DNA of 64,000 nucleotides. Origin: Lachnospiraceae bacterium (lineage in GTDB: Bacteria > Bacillota > Clostridia > Lachnospirales > Lachnospiraceae). The notes under the pieces are model-generated. The model made no database searches, was not told where the DNA came from, and saw nothing but the letters and a program-made list of their open reading frames with translations. Below are positions 17,018 to 26,157 of this stretch, piece after piece. How positions within the stretch are numbered: the stretch's first letter is position 1; each line of letters begins with the position of its first letter. The stretch is from assembly GCA_017556805.1 (NCBI GenBank), contig JAFYMC010000029.1, positions 38,463 to 102,462 on the forward strand, read 5' to 3'. Position numbers and translations under genes: made by a program.

Positions 17018-18034
17018 ATGAAACTGTTACAAGTAACCGATTTACACACCTCCTTTTTCACTCCGGCCGGTGAGGTAAAGGCAGTAAACGGACTTTCCTT
17101 CTCTCTTGATGAGGGAAAGGTACTGGGTATCGTGGGTGAGTCCGGTTCCGGTAAGAGCGTAACGGCATATTCCGTTTTGCAGATTCTGGCAAGCTCCGGT
17201 AAGATTGTATCCGGTAGCATTAAGTATAGAGGCGAAGAGCTGGTTGGTGCGTCCAAGGAGACCATGGGAAAGATTCGCGGTAATAAAATCAGTATTATTT
17301 TCCAGGACCCGATGACGAGCTTAAACCCGGTATTTACCATCGGGAACCAGTTGATGGAAGCAATTATGCTTCACACGGACCGTAATAAGGAGCAGGCAAA
17401 AGAACGTGCCGTTGAGATGCTTCGTCTGGTAGGCGTAAATGAGCCGGAGAAGCGTATCAAGCAGTATCCGCACGAGTTTTCCGGCGGTATGCGTCAGCGT
17501 GTTATGATTGCAATGGCACTGGCTTGTGAGCCGGATATCCTCATTGCGGATGAGCCGACCACGGCACTTGACGTTACGATTCAGGCACAGATTCTTGACC
17601 TGATTAAGGACCTGCAGAAGCAGCTTGGTATGTCCGTAATTCTCATTACCCACGACCTGGGTGTTGTGGCGGAAATGTGTGACGAGGTTATCGTTATGTA
17701 TGCCGGTGAGGTGTGCGAGCGCGGTACCGCAGATGAGATTTTCTATAACCCGAAGCATGAGTATACCAAAGGCCTCATGCGTTCCATTCCGACGGTAAGC
17801 GATGAAGACCGCCGTTTGGAGCCGATCGGAGGAACTCCGGTAGATTTGCTTAACATGCCGGACGGTTGTCCGTTTGCTCCGCGTTGTGACAGAGCCATGA
17901 AGGTTTGTCTGTCCCACAAGGCAAAGGAAATCGGCATTAACGAGAATCATGCCGCAAGCTGTTGGTTTAACTTTAAGGATGCCATCGCAGAAGGCAGAAT
18001 GACTGAAAAAGAAGTGGAGGAGATGTACCGATGA
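17018..18034 (+). CDS. oppD: Oligopeptide ABC transporter ATPase OppD
   Basis: 338 aa. Walker A GESGSGKS, signature [15 protein letters not shown], Walker [15 protein letters not shown], switch His LITHDLG. The C-terminal oligopeptide-type extension with conserved Cys ([15 protein letters not shown]) is present, which can carry an iron-sulfur cluster in relatives. The stop overlaps the oppF start by 4 bases (ATGA), so translation is coupled. Confidence 0.95.
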   Translation: MKLLQVTDLHTSFFTPAGEVKAVNGLSFSLDEGKVLGIVGESGSGKSVTAYSVLQILASSGKIVSGSIKYRGEELVGASKETMGKIRGNKISIIFQDPMTSLNPVFTIGNQLMEAIMLHTDRNKEQAKERAVEMLRLVGVNEPEKRIKQYPHEFSGGMRQRVMIAMALACEPDILIADEPTTALDVTIQAQILDLIKDLQKQLGMSVILITHDLGVVAEMCDEVIVMYAGEVCERGTADEIFYNPKHEYTKGLMRSIPTVSDEDRRLEPIGGTPVDLLNMPDGCPFAPRCDRAMKVCLSHKAKEIGINENHAASCWFNFKDAIAEGRMTEKEVEEMYR

Positions 18035-18999
18035 GTGAATCCAAAAATCTTCTCGAGGTAAAGCACCTCAAGCAACACTTTGATATTCCGAACGGCTTTA
18101 TGAAGTCTCTGAAGCTTAAGGCCGTGGATGATGTAACATTCGAAATTAAAGAAGGCGAGACCCTCGGTCTGGTAGGTGAGTCCGGTTGCGGTAAGACCAC
18201 GGTAGGTCGTACGATTTTGCAGCTGTATAAGCCGACGGCCGGTGAGGTTTGGTTTGACGGGAAGCTCATTCAGAGTAAGAAGTCTATTGCGGAGTTCCGT
18301 AAGCAGGCGCAGATGGTATTCCAGGACCCGTATTCTTCCTTGGACCCGCGTATGACCGTCAGTGATATTATCGGAGAGCCGTTAGATGTTCACAAGTTGT
18401 ACGGCAACAAGAAGGAAAGAGAAGAAAAGATTCTCCATCTCATGAGCTTGGTTGGCCTTAACAGTGAGCATGCATCCCGTTATGCCCACGAGTTCTCCGG
18501 CGGACAGCGTCAGAGAATCGGTATCGCAAGAGCACTTGCGGTTGACCCGAAATTTATTGTTTGTGACGAGCCGGTATCTGCTCTTGATGTTTCCATTCAG
18601 GCGCAGGTTGTTAATATGTTTGAAGATTTGCAGGAGCAGTTGGGTCTGACCTATCTGTTCATTGCACATGATCTTTTGGTAGTAAAGCACATTTCTACCA
18701 GAATCGCGGTAATGTATCTCGGAAAGATGATTGAAATCGGACCGTCCAACGAGTTATATCATCACCCGATTCATCCGTATACCCAGTCTCTTCTGTCTGC
18801 GGTTCCGATTCCGGACCCGAAGATTGCAAGAGCAAACGAGCGCATTCACCTGTCGGGTGATGTACCGAGCCCGCTTCATATGCCGAGCGGTTGCCCGTTC
18901 CGTACCCGTTGTCCGCGTGCAACGGAGAAGTGTGCGGAGGTAATGCCGGAGCTTAAGGAGATGGCACCGGGACACAAGGTGGCTTGTCATCACGTATAA
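18031..18999 (+). CDS. oppF: Oligopeptide ABC transporter ATPase OppF
   Basis: 322 aa. Walker [10 protein letters not shown], signature [15 protein letters not shown], Walker [14 protein letters not shown], switch FIAHD, and the OppF C-terminal Cys motif [15 protein letters not shown]. Pairs with OppD as the heterodimeric motor. Confidence 0.95.
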   Translation: MSESKNLLEVKHLKQHFDIPNGFMKSLKLKAVDDVTFEIKEGETLGLVGESGCGKTTVGRTILQLYKPTAGEVWFDGKLIQSKKSIAEFRKQAQMVFQDPYSSLDPRMTVSDIIGEPLDVHKLYGNKKEREEKILHLMSLVGLNSEHASRYAHEFSGGQRQRIGIARALAVDPKFIVCDEPVSALDVSIQAQVVNMFEDLQEQLGLTYLFIAHDLLVVKHISTRIAVMYLGKMIEIGPSNELYHHPIHPYTQSLLSAVPIPDPKIARANERIHLSGDVPSPLHMPSGCPFRTRCPRATEKCAEVMPELKEMAPGHKVACHHV

Positions 19000-19054
19000 G
19001 CACCGAAGAGAAGGTAAAACGGTACAGGGAGTGTTGGGGCTTCATGTATGTGTT

Positions 19055-19078
19055 TATAGCCGCATAAGCGGTTATAAT
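19055..19078 (+). promoter_or_regulatory. Hairpin and TATAAT between oppF and oppA
   Basis: TTATAGCCGC-ATAA-GCGGTTATAA forms a hairpin with one mismatch, and TATAAT (19073-19078) lies in its right arm, about 27 bases before the oppA ATG. The -35 is poor. It may be a local oppA promoter or an mRNA-processing/stabilising hairpin raising binding-protein output. Confidence 0.4.
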
Positions 19079-19104
19079 AGATGTTTTTAAGGAGGAAAAA
19101 AAGA

Positions 19105-20859
19105 ATGAAGATGAGAAAACTTCTGAGTGTATCACTTGCATTAGCAATGGTACTCGGCTGCATGGCATTTGCCGGATGCGGCGGTTCCAAGTCCGATGCG
19201 GGCGCTATGACGTTAAACGTTGGTGCTTATCCGGACACGGTTGACCCGGCTCTCAACTCTGCAGTTGACGGTGCAACCTATATTGTTCACACCTTTTCCG
19301 GTCTTGTTGGTTATGAGCAGGACGCAAGCGGAAAGCTGGTTTTGGTTCCGGAGTGTGCGACTGAACTTCCGGCCGGTGTAAAGACCGACGACGGAAAGAC
19401 CGCTTACACCTTCAAGCTTCGTGAGGGCTTAAAGTGGAGCGACGGTACTGCTCTTGATGCAAACGATTTCGTTTATGCTTGGAACAGAGCAGCAGATCCG
19501 GCTACCGCAGCAGACTACGGTTACATGTTTGAGGTAATCGACGGTTATGCGGAGATGATGGAAGGAAACGGCAAGTTAAACGTGACCGCTTCCGCAGACG
19601 GTACCGAACTTACCGTTGTGCTTCCGGTTGACGTTCCGTATTTCCATGAGCTTTGTGCATTCCCGGCTTACATGCCGGTTCGCCAGGATATCATCGAGGA
19701 GAACGGTGATGCTTGGGCAACCAAGCCGGAGACCTTCATCGGTAACGGTGCATACAAGGTAACCGAGTTCACCCAGACCCAGATGGTTCTTGAGAAGAAC
19801 GAGCATTTCTACAATGCAGACAAGGTTGTAACCGATAAGCTTATTTTCGCGTTCAACTCGGATGATGCTTCCCTTTTGACCAACTTCCAGAACGGTTCCT
19901 ACTTGTTCATCGATTCCGTTCCGAACGATGAAATCAAGTCCCTTCAGCAGGGTGAGTACAAGGATGAGTTCTTTGTAACCGGTCAGCTTGGTACCTATTA
20001 TGTATCTTTCAATGTGAACGACAGTGCGTTAGACGGCTTTACCGAAGTAGAGAAGGCAAAGGTTCGTCAGGCTCTTGGTCTTATGATCGATCGTAACTAC
20101 ATCGTAGAAGAAATCGGTCAGGCAGGTCAGGTTCCGGCAGCAGGTTTCGTAGCAATGGGTCTCACTGAGCCGGATGGCAAGGAGTACATTGCAAAGAACG
20201 GCCCGGCTCGTGACGGTGCAGGTTACTATAGCGTAGCAGATGCAGATTATACTGCAAACTGTGATGCGGCTGTAGCTCTCTTAAAGGATGTTGCTTCCAC
20301 CTCCGGTAAGTTTACCGTAGACGGCAATAAGGTAGTTGGTTTCCCGACCCTTACCTACATTACCAACGATGGTTCCGGTCATGAGGCAATTGCTGCATAC
20401 CTTCAGCAGGTATGGGGTAACTACGGCTTCGAAATTAAGGTAGAGGTTCAGGAATGGGCTACTTTCCTCAACACCCGTAAGGAAGGTAACTACTCCATCG
20501 CTCGTAACGGTTGGTTAGGTGACTACAATGACCCGATTTCCTTCCTTGACATGTGGGTTTCCGGTTCCGGTAACAACGACTGTCAGTTCGGTAAGGGCGC
20601 ACACGCTTCCTACAACGGTTATGACGGCAAGACTTGGGGCGAGAGCTACGATGCAATCATTGCAGAGGTTAAGACTTCCAGCGATGCTAACAAGCGTTTC
20701 GAGCTCATGCATGATGCAGAGGATATCCTGATGGAGTCCGGTGCTATCTGCCCGATCTACTACTACACCGATATCTTTATGTGCAGCGACAAGATTGACG
20801 GCTTCTTTGCAAGCCCGCTTGGATTCAAGTACTTCATGTACGCTTCTGTTGCTGAATAA
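19105..20859 (+). CDS. oppA: Oligopeptide-binding lipoprotein OppA
   Basis: 584 aa from ATG 19105 (AAGGAGG 13 bases before; the ATG at 19081 precedes that site). Signal peptide LLSVSLALAMVLGCMAFAGC with a lipobox at AFAGC, then a Gly/Ser linker. Family 5 solute-binding fold: VGAYPDTVDPALNS, SFNPEVATELPAG-like region, LREGLKWSDGTALDANDFVY. Strong C/T-ending codon preference, as expected for an abundant protein. It captures peptides for OppBCDF and is the last gene of the operon. Confidence 0.95.
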   Translation: MKMRKLLSVSLALAMVLGCMAFAGCGGSKSDAGAMTLNVGAYPDTVDPALNSAVDGATYIVHTFSGLVGYEQDASGKLVLVPECATELPAGVKTDDGKTAYTFKLREGLKWSDGTALDANDFVYAWNRAADPATAADYGYMFEVIDGYAEMMEGNGKLNVTASADGTELTVVLPVDVPYFHELCAFPAYMPVRQDIIEENGDAWATKPETFIGNGAYKVTEFTQTQMVLEKNEHFYNADKVVTDKLIFAFNSDDASLLTNFQNGSYLFIDSVPNDEIKSLQQGEYKDEFFVTGQLGTYYVSFNVNDSALDGFTEVEKAKVRQALGLMIDRNYIVEEIGQAGQVPAAGFVAMGLTEPDGKEYIAKNGPARDGAGYYSVADADYTANCDAAVALLKDVASTSGKFTVDGNKVVGFPTLTYITNDGSGHEAIAAYLQQVWGNYGFEIKVEVQEWATFLNTRKEGNYSIARNGWLGDYNDPISFLDMWVSGSGNNDCQFGKGAHASYNGYDGKTWGESYDAIIAEVKTSSDANKRFELMHDAEDILMESGAICPIYYYTDIFMCSDKIDGFFASPLGFKYFMYASVAE

Positions 20860-20868
20860 TATTGGAAT

Positions 20869-21232
20869 CTTGATTTTTGAAGGGGTCACCGTAAGGTGCC
20901 CCTTCGTTGTTTTTTTGGGCCCCAGGTATAAGGAACGCCCGGTACAACATAGGTGTTCTCACTGTTACGGATATAAGTCTTTCTAATTACTCCGGGAAAG
21001 GATATTAAAAGAGGAACGCAATCGGTCTGACGCAATGTCCTTGTTGCGTGGCGACCTCGCTCAGACATCCTTGTCTGAGCGTTGCTGACAGGTTTGCGGA
21101 GTAATAAGAAAGTCTAATATCCTGCACAATGATTCGACCACCTATGTTGTACCGGGCTTCCCTTATGGCGTAGGTATGCAAACGAAAGAAACGAAGGGGC
21201 ACGCTTATGAAAAGTTCCTTCAAAAATCAAGT
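20869..21232. repeat. 364-nt imperfect palindrome after oppA
   Basis: Left arm 20869 to about 20998 is matched by the reverse complement of about 21093-21232. Conserved blocks, outside to inside: CTTGATTTTTGAAGG; GTGCCCCTTCGTT; ATAAGG then GCCCGGTACAACATAGGTG (20937-20955 versus 21130-21148, perfect); ATTACTCCG. Between blocks the arms differ. The loop carries two small hairpins, ACGCAA/TTGCGT (21029-21048) and GCTCAGAC/GTCTGAGC (21059-21080). No protein is encoded. It fills the whole 20860-21338 gap and could be a MITE-like element or a large structured RNA. Confidence 0.85.
20879..20917 (+). terminator. Terminator of the opp operon
   Basis: GGGGTCACC-GTAA-GGTGCCCC followed by TTCGTTGTTTTTTT. 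It lies within the left arm of the long palindrome. Confidence 0.85.
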
Positions 21233-21338
21233 GAGAAACCGAGAGAAAAGAGAGGACGTTATAGAGTGCTTCTTCTTGTGCTCCGAAGTATGTTATGATA
21301 GAATAAAAGTGGTTTTACGAGAGGGGAGGTTGTGAATC

Positions 21339-22301
21339 ATGGCAGATACGGTTTTGGTTTTAGGCGGCAGTTATTTTGTAGGCAGAAAGCTGGTGGAGTT
21401 TCTGGCGGAGAGTGGGTATGCGGTGACAGTATTAAATCGCGGTACGAGGCCGCTTTCTGTAGAAGGAGTACAGCAGATTTGCTGTGACCGGAATGATGGA
21501 GGGGGGATGAAGAAAGCCCTTGCCGGGAAGGCATTTGATTATGTCATTGATGTGAGCTGGCAGGATGTGTCCTGGGTGGAAAAGCTTTGCGACGCACTTT
21601 CTTTTGAGTCGGTGAAGAAACTGGTGTTTATCAGTTCCAGTGCGGTGTATGATGTGGAGCGTCTGCAGATTCCCTTTGCGGAGTCCGATGCGCTGGCAGA
21701 GAATAAGTGCTGGACCTTTTACGGCAAAGGGAAGATTGATGCGGAGAAGTATTATGCAGACATCCTAAAGGACAAACAAACAGAGCTTGTGATGGTGCGC
21801 CCGCCGTATATTTACGGGGAATATAATTATGCCCAGAGAGAAAGCTTGATTTTTAGGCAGCTGATGGAGGATAAGCCGGTGGTGATTCCGGCATCGAATC
21901 CCAGATTACAGTTTATTTATACGGAAGATTTGGCGGCAATTGTGGAGTGTTTGTTGAAAAGTGAAACCGGTAAGGTAAGTGTATTCAATGTAGGAAACAG
22001 AACGGCGGTTACCTCGAAGGAATGGGTGGAGGTCTGTGCAAAGGTTGCCGGTAAAGTGCCGGAGATTTTGGAAGCGGATTACGAGACGCTTGGTAGAACC
22101 GTAAGAGATTTTTATCCGTTCTTTGATTATGATAATGTGCTGGAGGTTTCGAAAATCAATGGGATTATCAGTAGGGAAACCGATTTTGAGGAAGGACTTA
22201 AGAAGTCTTTTGCCTGGTTCTTGGAAAATAGAGGAAATATTGTATTTAAGGAAAATGTGGATAAGAATTTGTATGAGATGATTGCGGAGTTGTCGGTGTA
22301 A
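21339..22301 (+). CDS. NAD-dependent epimerase/dehydratase
   Basis: 320 aa extended short-chain dehydrogenase. N-terminal Rossmann motif VLGGSYFVGRKLVEFLAESG is a GGxxxxG variant; VFISSSAVYD holds the Ser and the catalytic Tyr-x-x-x-Lys appears as YGKGK (TFYGKGKIDAEKYY). MVRPPYIYGEYN is the usual substrate-side loop. Acts on a nucleotide sugar or similar; which one cannot be told. GAGGGGAGG precedes the ATG. It appears to be a single gene. Confidence 0.85.
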   Translation: MADTVLVLGGSYFVGRKLVEFLAESGYAVTVLNRGTRPLSVEGVQQICCDRNDGGGMKKALAGKAFDYVIDVSWQDVSWVEKLCDALSFESVKKLVFISSSAVYDVERLQIPFAESDALAENKCWTFYGKGKIDAEKYYADILKDKQTELVMVRPPYIYGEYNYAQRESLIFRQLMEDKPVVIPASNPRLQFIYTEDLAAIVECLLKSETGKVSVFNVGNRTAVTSKEWVEVCAKVAGKVPEILEADYETLGRTVRDFYPFFDYDNVLEVSKINGIISRETDFEEGLKKSFAWFLENRGNIVFKENVDKNLYEMIAELSV

Positions 22302-22321
22302 AACACTTTTGCTTATAACTC

Positions 22322-22338
22322 CATAAGTAATACTTATG
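22322..22338. repeat. 7-bp perfect dyad between epimerase and purM
   Basis: CATAAGT-AAT-ACTTATG. Could be a weak terminator or a protein site; it does not match the known PurBox. Confidence 0.35.
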
Positions 22339-22455
22339 AATCATATGAATATTTTTCGTGACATTCCTACTAGGAAAAGCGCGAAAAGTATGCTATGATA
22401 AAGGTAACTTCCCCTCGGTAGGTGAGGGGCACAAAGCAGACAGGAGGATATGACG

Positions 22456-23481
22456 ATGGATTACAAGAAAGCCGGAGTGGATATTGAGGCTGGTTACAAG
22501 GCAGTGGAATTGATGAAGGAGCATGTAAAGGGTACGATGCGTCCGGAGGTTTTGAACGGTCTCGGAGGTTTTTCCGGTGCGTTTGCATTGGATCGTTTTA
22601 TGACAATGAAGCAGCCGACCTTACTTTCCGGTACGGACGGTGTAGGTACGAAGCTGAAGCTCGCTTTTATTTTGGACAAGCATGATACCATCGGTATCGA
22701 CTGTGTTGCAATGTGTGTAAATGACGTAGCTTGTGCAGGCGGTGAGCCGTTATTTTTCCTTGACTACGTTGCATGCGGTAAGAACATTCCGGAGAAGATT
22801 GCTACCATCGTCAGCGGTGTGGCAGAGGGATGTAAGCAGGCCGGCGCTGCACTTATCGGTGGTGAGACCGCAGAGATGCCGGGCTTCTATCCGGAAGATG
22901 AGTATGACCTTGCAGGTTTTGCGGTTGGTATCGTAGATCGTGCAGAGATGATTACCGGCGAGAATATGAAGGACGGCGATGTACTTATCGGTATCGCTTC
23001 CTCCGGTATTCACAGTAACGGTTACTCCTTAGTTCGTAAGGTATTCCCGATGGAGCGTAAGCCGTTAGATGTTTATTATGAGTCCCTGGGCATGACCCTT
23101 GGCGAGAAGCTTTTGACCCCGACCAAGATTTATGTGAAGGCTCTTTCTTCCTTAAAGACCAACGGTATCGTTGTAAAGGCTTGCAGCCACGTAACCGGCG
23201 GCGGTTTCTACGAGAACATTCCGAGAATGCTTCCGGAAGGTATCCGCGCGCAGGTGAAGAAGAATGCTTATGAAGTACCGGCAATCTTTAAGATGCTTGC
23301 GAAGGACGGTAACATCGAAGAGCAGATGATGTACAATACCTACAACATGGGTATCGGTATGGTAATCGCTGTAGATAAGGCTGATGCAGATAAGGCAGTT
23401 GCTACCTTAAAGGCAGCAGGCGAAGAAGCATATATCCTCGGCGAGGCTGTAAACGGCGAAAAGGGTATTGATATTCTGTAA
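22456..23481 (+). CDS. purM: Phosphoribosylformylglycinamidine cyclo-ligase (AIR synthetase)
   Basis: 341 aa, normal length. Fifth step of purine synthesis: FGAM to AIR with [53 protein letters not shown] and [14 protein letters not shown] are signature PurM segments. AGGAGG at 22442-22447 is two bases from ATG 22450 and eight from ATG 22456, so the latter is chosen. Followed by purN and purD. Confidence 0.96.
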   Translation: MDYKKAGVDIEAGYKAVELMKEHVKGTMRPEVLNGLGGFSGAFALDRFMTMKQPTLLSGTDGVGTKLKLAFILDKHDTIGIDCVAMCVNDVACAGGEPLFFLDYVACGKNIPEKIATIVSGVAEGCKQAGAALIGGETAEMPGFYPEDEYDLAGFAVGIVDRAEMITGENMKDGDVLIGIASSGIHSNGYSLVRKVFPMERKPLDVYYESLGMTLGEKLLTPTKIYVKALSSLKTNGIVVKACSHVTGGGFYENIPRMLPEGIRAQVKKNAYEVPAIFKMLAKDGNIEEQMMYNTYNMGIGMVIAVDKADADKAVATLKAAGEEAYILGEAVNGEKGIDIL

Positions 23482-23493
23482 TACATAAATTAT

Positions 23494-23540
23494 GGCGTGT
23501 GCGGTGTCCGGCCTTTTGTAAGGACGATGCGGTACGCGCC
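23494..23540 (+). promoter_or_regulatory. Hairpin between purM and purN
   Basis: GGCGTGTGCGGTGTCC pairs with GGACGATGCGGTACGCGCC and is followed by TTTTC. The weak T-run suggests partial termination or mRNA stabilisation within the operon. Confidence 0.55.
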
Positions 23541-23566
23541 TTTTCGATTTCATAAAGGAGGTCCCT

Positions 23567-24193
23567 ATGATAAAAATCGTAGTTTTGGTATCCGGCGGCG
23601 GAACGAATTTACAGGCGATTATAGATAAGATGGACAGCGGTGCCATTACCAATGCGGAAATCGTAGCCGTAATCAGTAACAAGGCAGATGCTTACGCTCT
23701 GGAAAGAGCAAGAAACAAAGGTATTGCGGCGGAGTGTATTTCTCCGAAGAGCTTTGCATCCCGTGCCGAGTTTAACGAAGCACTGTTGGCGGGTGTACAG
23801 AAGTATGAGCCGGACTTGATTGTACTTGCAGGCTATCTTGTGATTTTGCCGGCTTGCTTGATTCAGGCATATCCGCAGAAGATTTTAAATATTCATCCGT
23901 CCCTGATTCCGTCCTTTTGCGGCGACGGTTTTTACGGACTGCATGTCCATGAGGCGGTTCTTGCCAGAGGCAATAAAGTAACCGGTGCTACGGTGCATTT
24001 TGTGGATGAGGGTACGGATACCGGCCCGATTCTCATGCAGAAGGCAGTTGCCGTAAAGTGCGGCGATACCCCGGAGGTACTGCAGCGTAGGGTTATGGAA
24101 GAGGCAGAGTGGGAGATTCTCCCGGCAGCAATTAACGCCATTGCCAACGGTAAGGTGATCTGGCAGGACGGCAAGGCGTTTGTATTAGACTAA
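23567..24193 (+). CDS. purN: Phosphoribosylglycinamide formyltransferase
   Basis: 208 aa. Third step of purine synthesis, formylating GAR with 10-formyl-THF. VLVSGGGTNLQAIIDKMDSG binds phosphate; LNIHPSLIPSF holds the catalytic Asn and His; GATVHFVDEGTDTGPILMQK holds the catalytic Asp. AAAGGAGG precedes the ATG. Lies between purM and purD. Confidence 0.96.
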   Translation: MIKIVVLVSGGGTNLQAIIDKMDSGAITNAEIVAVISNKADAYALERARNKGIAAECISPKSFASRAEFNEALLAGVQKYEPDLIVLAGYLVILPACLIQAYPQKILNIHPSLIPSFCGDGFYGLHVHEAVLARGNKVTGATVHFVDEGTDTGPILMQKAVAVKCGDTPEVLQRRVMEEAEWEILPAAINAIANGKVIWQDGKAFVLD

Positions 24194-24211
24194 ATAACGG
24201 AGGATGTAATA

Positions 24212-25486
24212 ATGAAGGTATTAATCGTAGGCGGCGGCGGAAGAGAGCACGCCATTGCGTGGAAGGTAGCCCAGAGTAAGAAGGTAGACAAGATGTATTG
24301 TGCACCGGGCAATGCAGGTATTGCGGAGTTTTGTGAGTGTGTAAATATCGGTGTGATGGAGACCGAGAAGCTTGCCGAGTTTGCGGCACAGGAAAAGATT
24401 GATTTGACCATTATCGGACCGGACGATTCGCTCGGTGCGGGAGTGGTGGATGCGTTCGAAGCAAAGGGACTTCGCGTATTCGGACCGCGGAAGAATGCGG
24501 CAATCATCGAAGGTTCCAAGGCATTCTCCAAGGATTTGATGAAGAAGTACAACATTCCGACTGCGGCATACGAGGTGTTTACCGATGCGGCAGCTGCCAT
24601 CGAGTACTTAAAGATGAGCCCTTACCCGACCGTATTAAAGGCGGACGGTTTGGCTCTGGGTAAGGGCGTTTTGATTTGCAATAATTACGATGAGGCGGTT
24701 GCAGGTGTTAAGGCGATTATGGAAGACAAGCAGTTCGGTAGCGCCGGCGACAAGCTGGTTATCGAAGAGTTCATGACCGGTCCGGAGGTTTCCGTATTGG
24801 CATTCTGTGACGGTAACATCATCAAGACCATGACCAGTGCGCAGGACCACAAGCGCGCAAAGGACGGCGACCAGGGACTCAATACCGGCGGTATGGGTAC
24901 CTTCTCCCCGACTCCGTTCTACACTGCTGAGGTGGACGAGTTCTGTAAGAAGTACATTTACCAGCCGACCATGGATGCCATGAAGGCAGAGGGCAGACCG
25001 TTTGTAGGTGTGCTTTTCGTAGGTTTGATGTTGACCCCGAACGGTCCGCGTGTACTTGAGTACAACGCCCGTTTCGGCGATCCGGAGACTCAGGTAGTGC
25101 TTCCGCGTATGGAAAATGACATTGTGGATGTATTCGAGGCTTGCATCGACGGTAAGCTTGATACCATCGACCTTAAGTTTGCGGACAATGCGGCGGTTTG
25201 TGTTGTACTTGCTTCCGACGGTTATCCGGAGCATTACGAGAAGGGCTTCCCGATTGAGGGACTTGATACCTTCAAGACCAAGGACGGCTACTATGTATTC
25301 CATGCCGGCACGAAGTTTGACAACGGCAAGGTAGTAACCAACGGAGGCCGTGTCCTCGGTGTGGTTGCGGTAGGTGATGACTTAAAGGGTGCTCGTGCCA
25401 ATGCCTATGCGGCAACGGAGTGGATTTCCTTTGCCAACAAGTATAAGAGAAACGATATCGGTAAGGCAATCGATTTCGTACAGTAA
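24212..25486 (+). CDS. purD: Phosphoribosylamine-glycine ligase
   Basis: 424 aa ATP-grasp enzyme making GAR (second step). N-terminal VLIVGGGGREHAIAWKVAQS, ATP-grasp region YPTVLKADGLALGKGVLIC, and catalytic region RVLEYNARFGDPETQVVLPR are all intact. Closes the purMND cluster, 18 bases after purN. Confidence 0.97.
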   Translation: MKVLIVGGGGREHAIAWKVAQSKKVDKMYCAPGNAGIAEFCECVNIGVMETEKLAEFAAQEKIDLTIIGPDDSLGAGVVDAFEAKGLRVFGPRKNAAIIEGSKAFSKDLMKKYNIPTAAYEVFTDAAAAIEYLKMSPYPTVLKADGLALGKGVLICNNYDEAVAGVKAIMEDKQFGSAGDKLVIEEFMTGPEVSVLAFCDGNIIKTMTSAQDHKRAKDGDQGLNTGGMGTFSPTPFYTAEVDEFCKKYIYQPTMDAMKAEGRPFVGVLFVGLMLTPNGPRVLEYNARFGDPETQVVLPRMENDIVDVFEACIDGKLDTIDLKFADNAAVCVVLASDGYPEHYEKGFPIEGLDTFKTKDGYYVFHAGTKFDNGKVVTNGGRVLGVVAVGDDLKGARANAYAATEWISFANKYKRNDIGKAIDFVQ

Positions 25487-25518
25487 GAGCATAGATCGGG
25501 TTTGAGATTGTAAGAACA

Positions 25519-25548
25519 AAGGCTGCTTGTCTAAGGGGGAGCAGCCTT
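25519..25548 (+). terminator. Hairpin after purD
   Basis: AAGGCTGCT pairs with AGCAGCCTT; the following tail ATGTTAT is only moderately T-rich, so termination may be partial. Confidence 0.6.
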
Positions 25549-25578
25549 ATGTTATAAAGGGCAGAGAGGAGATTACAG

Positions 25579-26109
25579 ATGCGAAAGAAAGGCTTATTGT
25601 TGGTAATGGTGCTGGTGCTGCTGTTTGGCGGTTGCGGTGCGGCGCCTTCGTCGGAGGAACGGGTACTTCCCACCATGGACCCGGCTGTGGAAGTGCAAAA
25701 GGGCAATGCCACAGAGCAGAAAGGTAATGCGGAGGATGCAGTCGGTACTGAGAAAGAGGATGAGAAGGGAACGCTCGGTGGAATGTACCACGATTTTATG
25801 TCTTACGTAGATAGTTCCAAACAGGCGATGGATCGAAATCAGGCGGACACGGTTGCGGTTGTATTGGAAGTAGCGTGTATTGAGGCACAAATCCAAGGGA
25901 TGGAGTTTCCGAAGGAGCCGATCCGATTCCGATATACCAATGAGCTGGATGAACTGGATGATTCCTACTCTTTGTTGAAGGAAGCTTATCGAAATCTTAT
26001 GGGAGACGATGTCATCGAATTTAAGGTGGAAGGAAATTACCTGATGGTAGAGATATTTAAGGATGATAGCGGAAATCCGAAGGTGAACGTAGAATTGCTA
26101 CAGGAGTAA
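25579..26109 (+). CDS. Small lipoprotein of unknown function
   Basis: 176 aa. Lys-rich N-terminus, hydrophobic core and lipobox LFGGC (Cys near residue 17) mark a lipoprotein anchored outside the membrane. A Glu/Lys/Asn-rich linker (~25-60) leads to a folded domain (DSSKQAMDRNQADTVAVVLE to KVNVELLQE) that I do not recognise. GAGAGGAG precedes the ATG. It follows purD after a hairpin and ends before a terminator. Confidence 0.75.
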   Translation: MRKKGLLLVMVLVLLFGGCGAAPSSEERVLPTMDPAVEVQKGNATEQKGNAEDAVGTEKEDEKGTLGGMYHDFMSYVDSSKQAMDRNQADTVAVVLEVACIEAQIQGMEFPKEPIRFRYTNELDELDDSYSLLKEAYRNLMGDDVIEFKVEGNYLMVEIFKDDSGNPKVNVELLQE

Positions 26110-26115
26110 GAGAAG

Positions 26116-26145
26116 GGGCGTGTGCCAAAAGCACACGCCCTGTTA
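26116..26145. terminator. Terminator between convergent genes
   Basis: GGGCGTGTGC-CAAAA-GCACACGCCC, a perfect 10-bp stem, with T-rich TGTTATGTTT on the right. Confidence 0.75.
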
Positions 26146-26157
26146 TGTTTCGGAGAG

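Noticed and set aside
20869-21232. Assembly artefact explaining the palindrome
   Set aside because: The arms differ at many positions and in length, unlike a fold-back chimera.
22450-25486. Long open frames on the opposite strand and in other frames across purM, purN and purD
   Set aside because: They are shadows of strongly coding genes, have no ribosome sites and no recognisable protein motifs.
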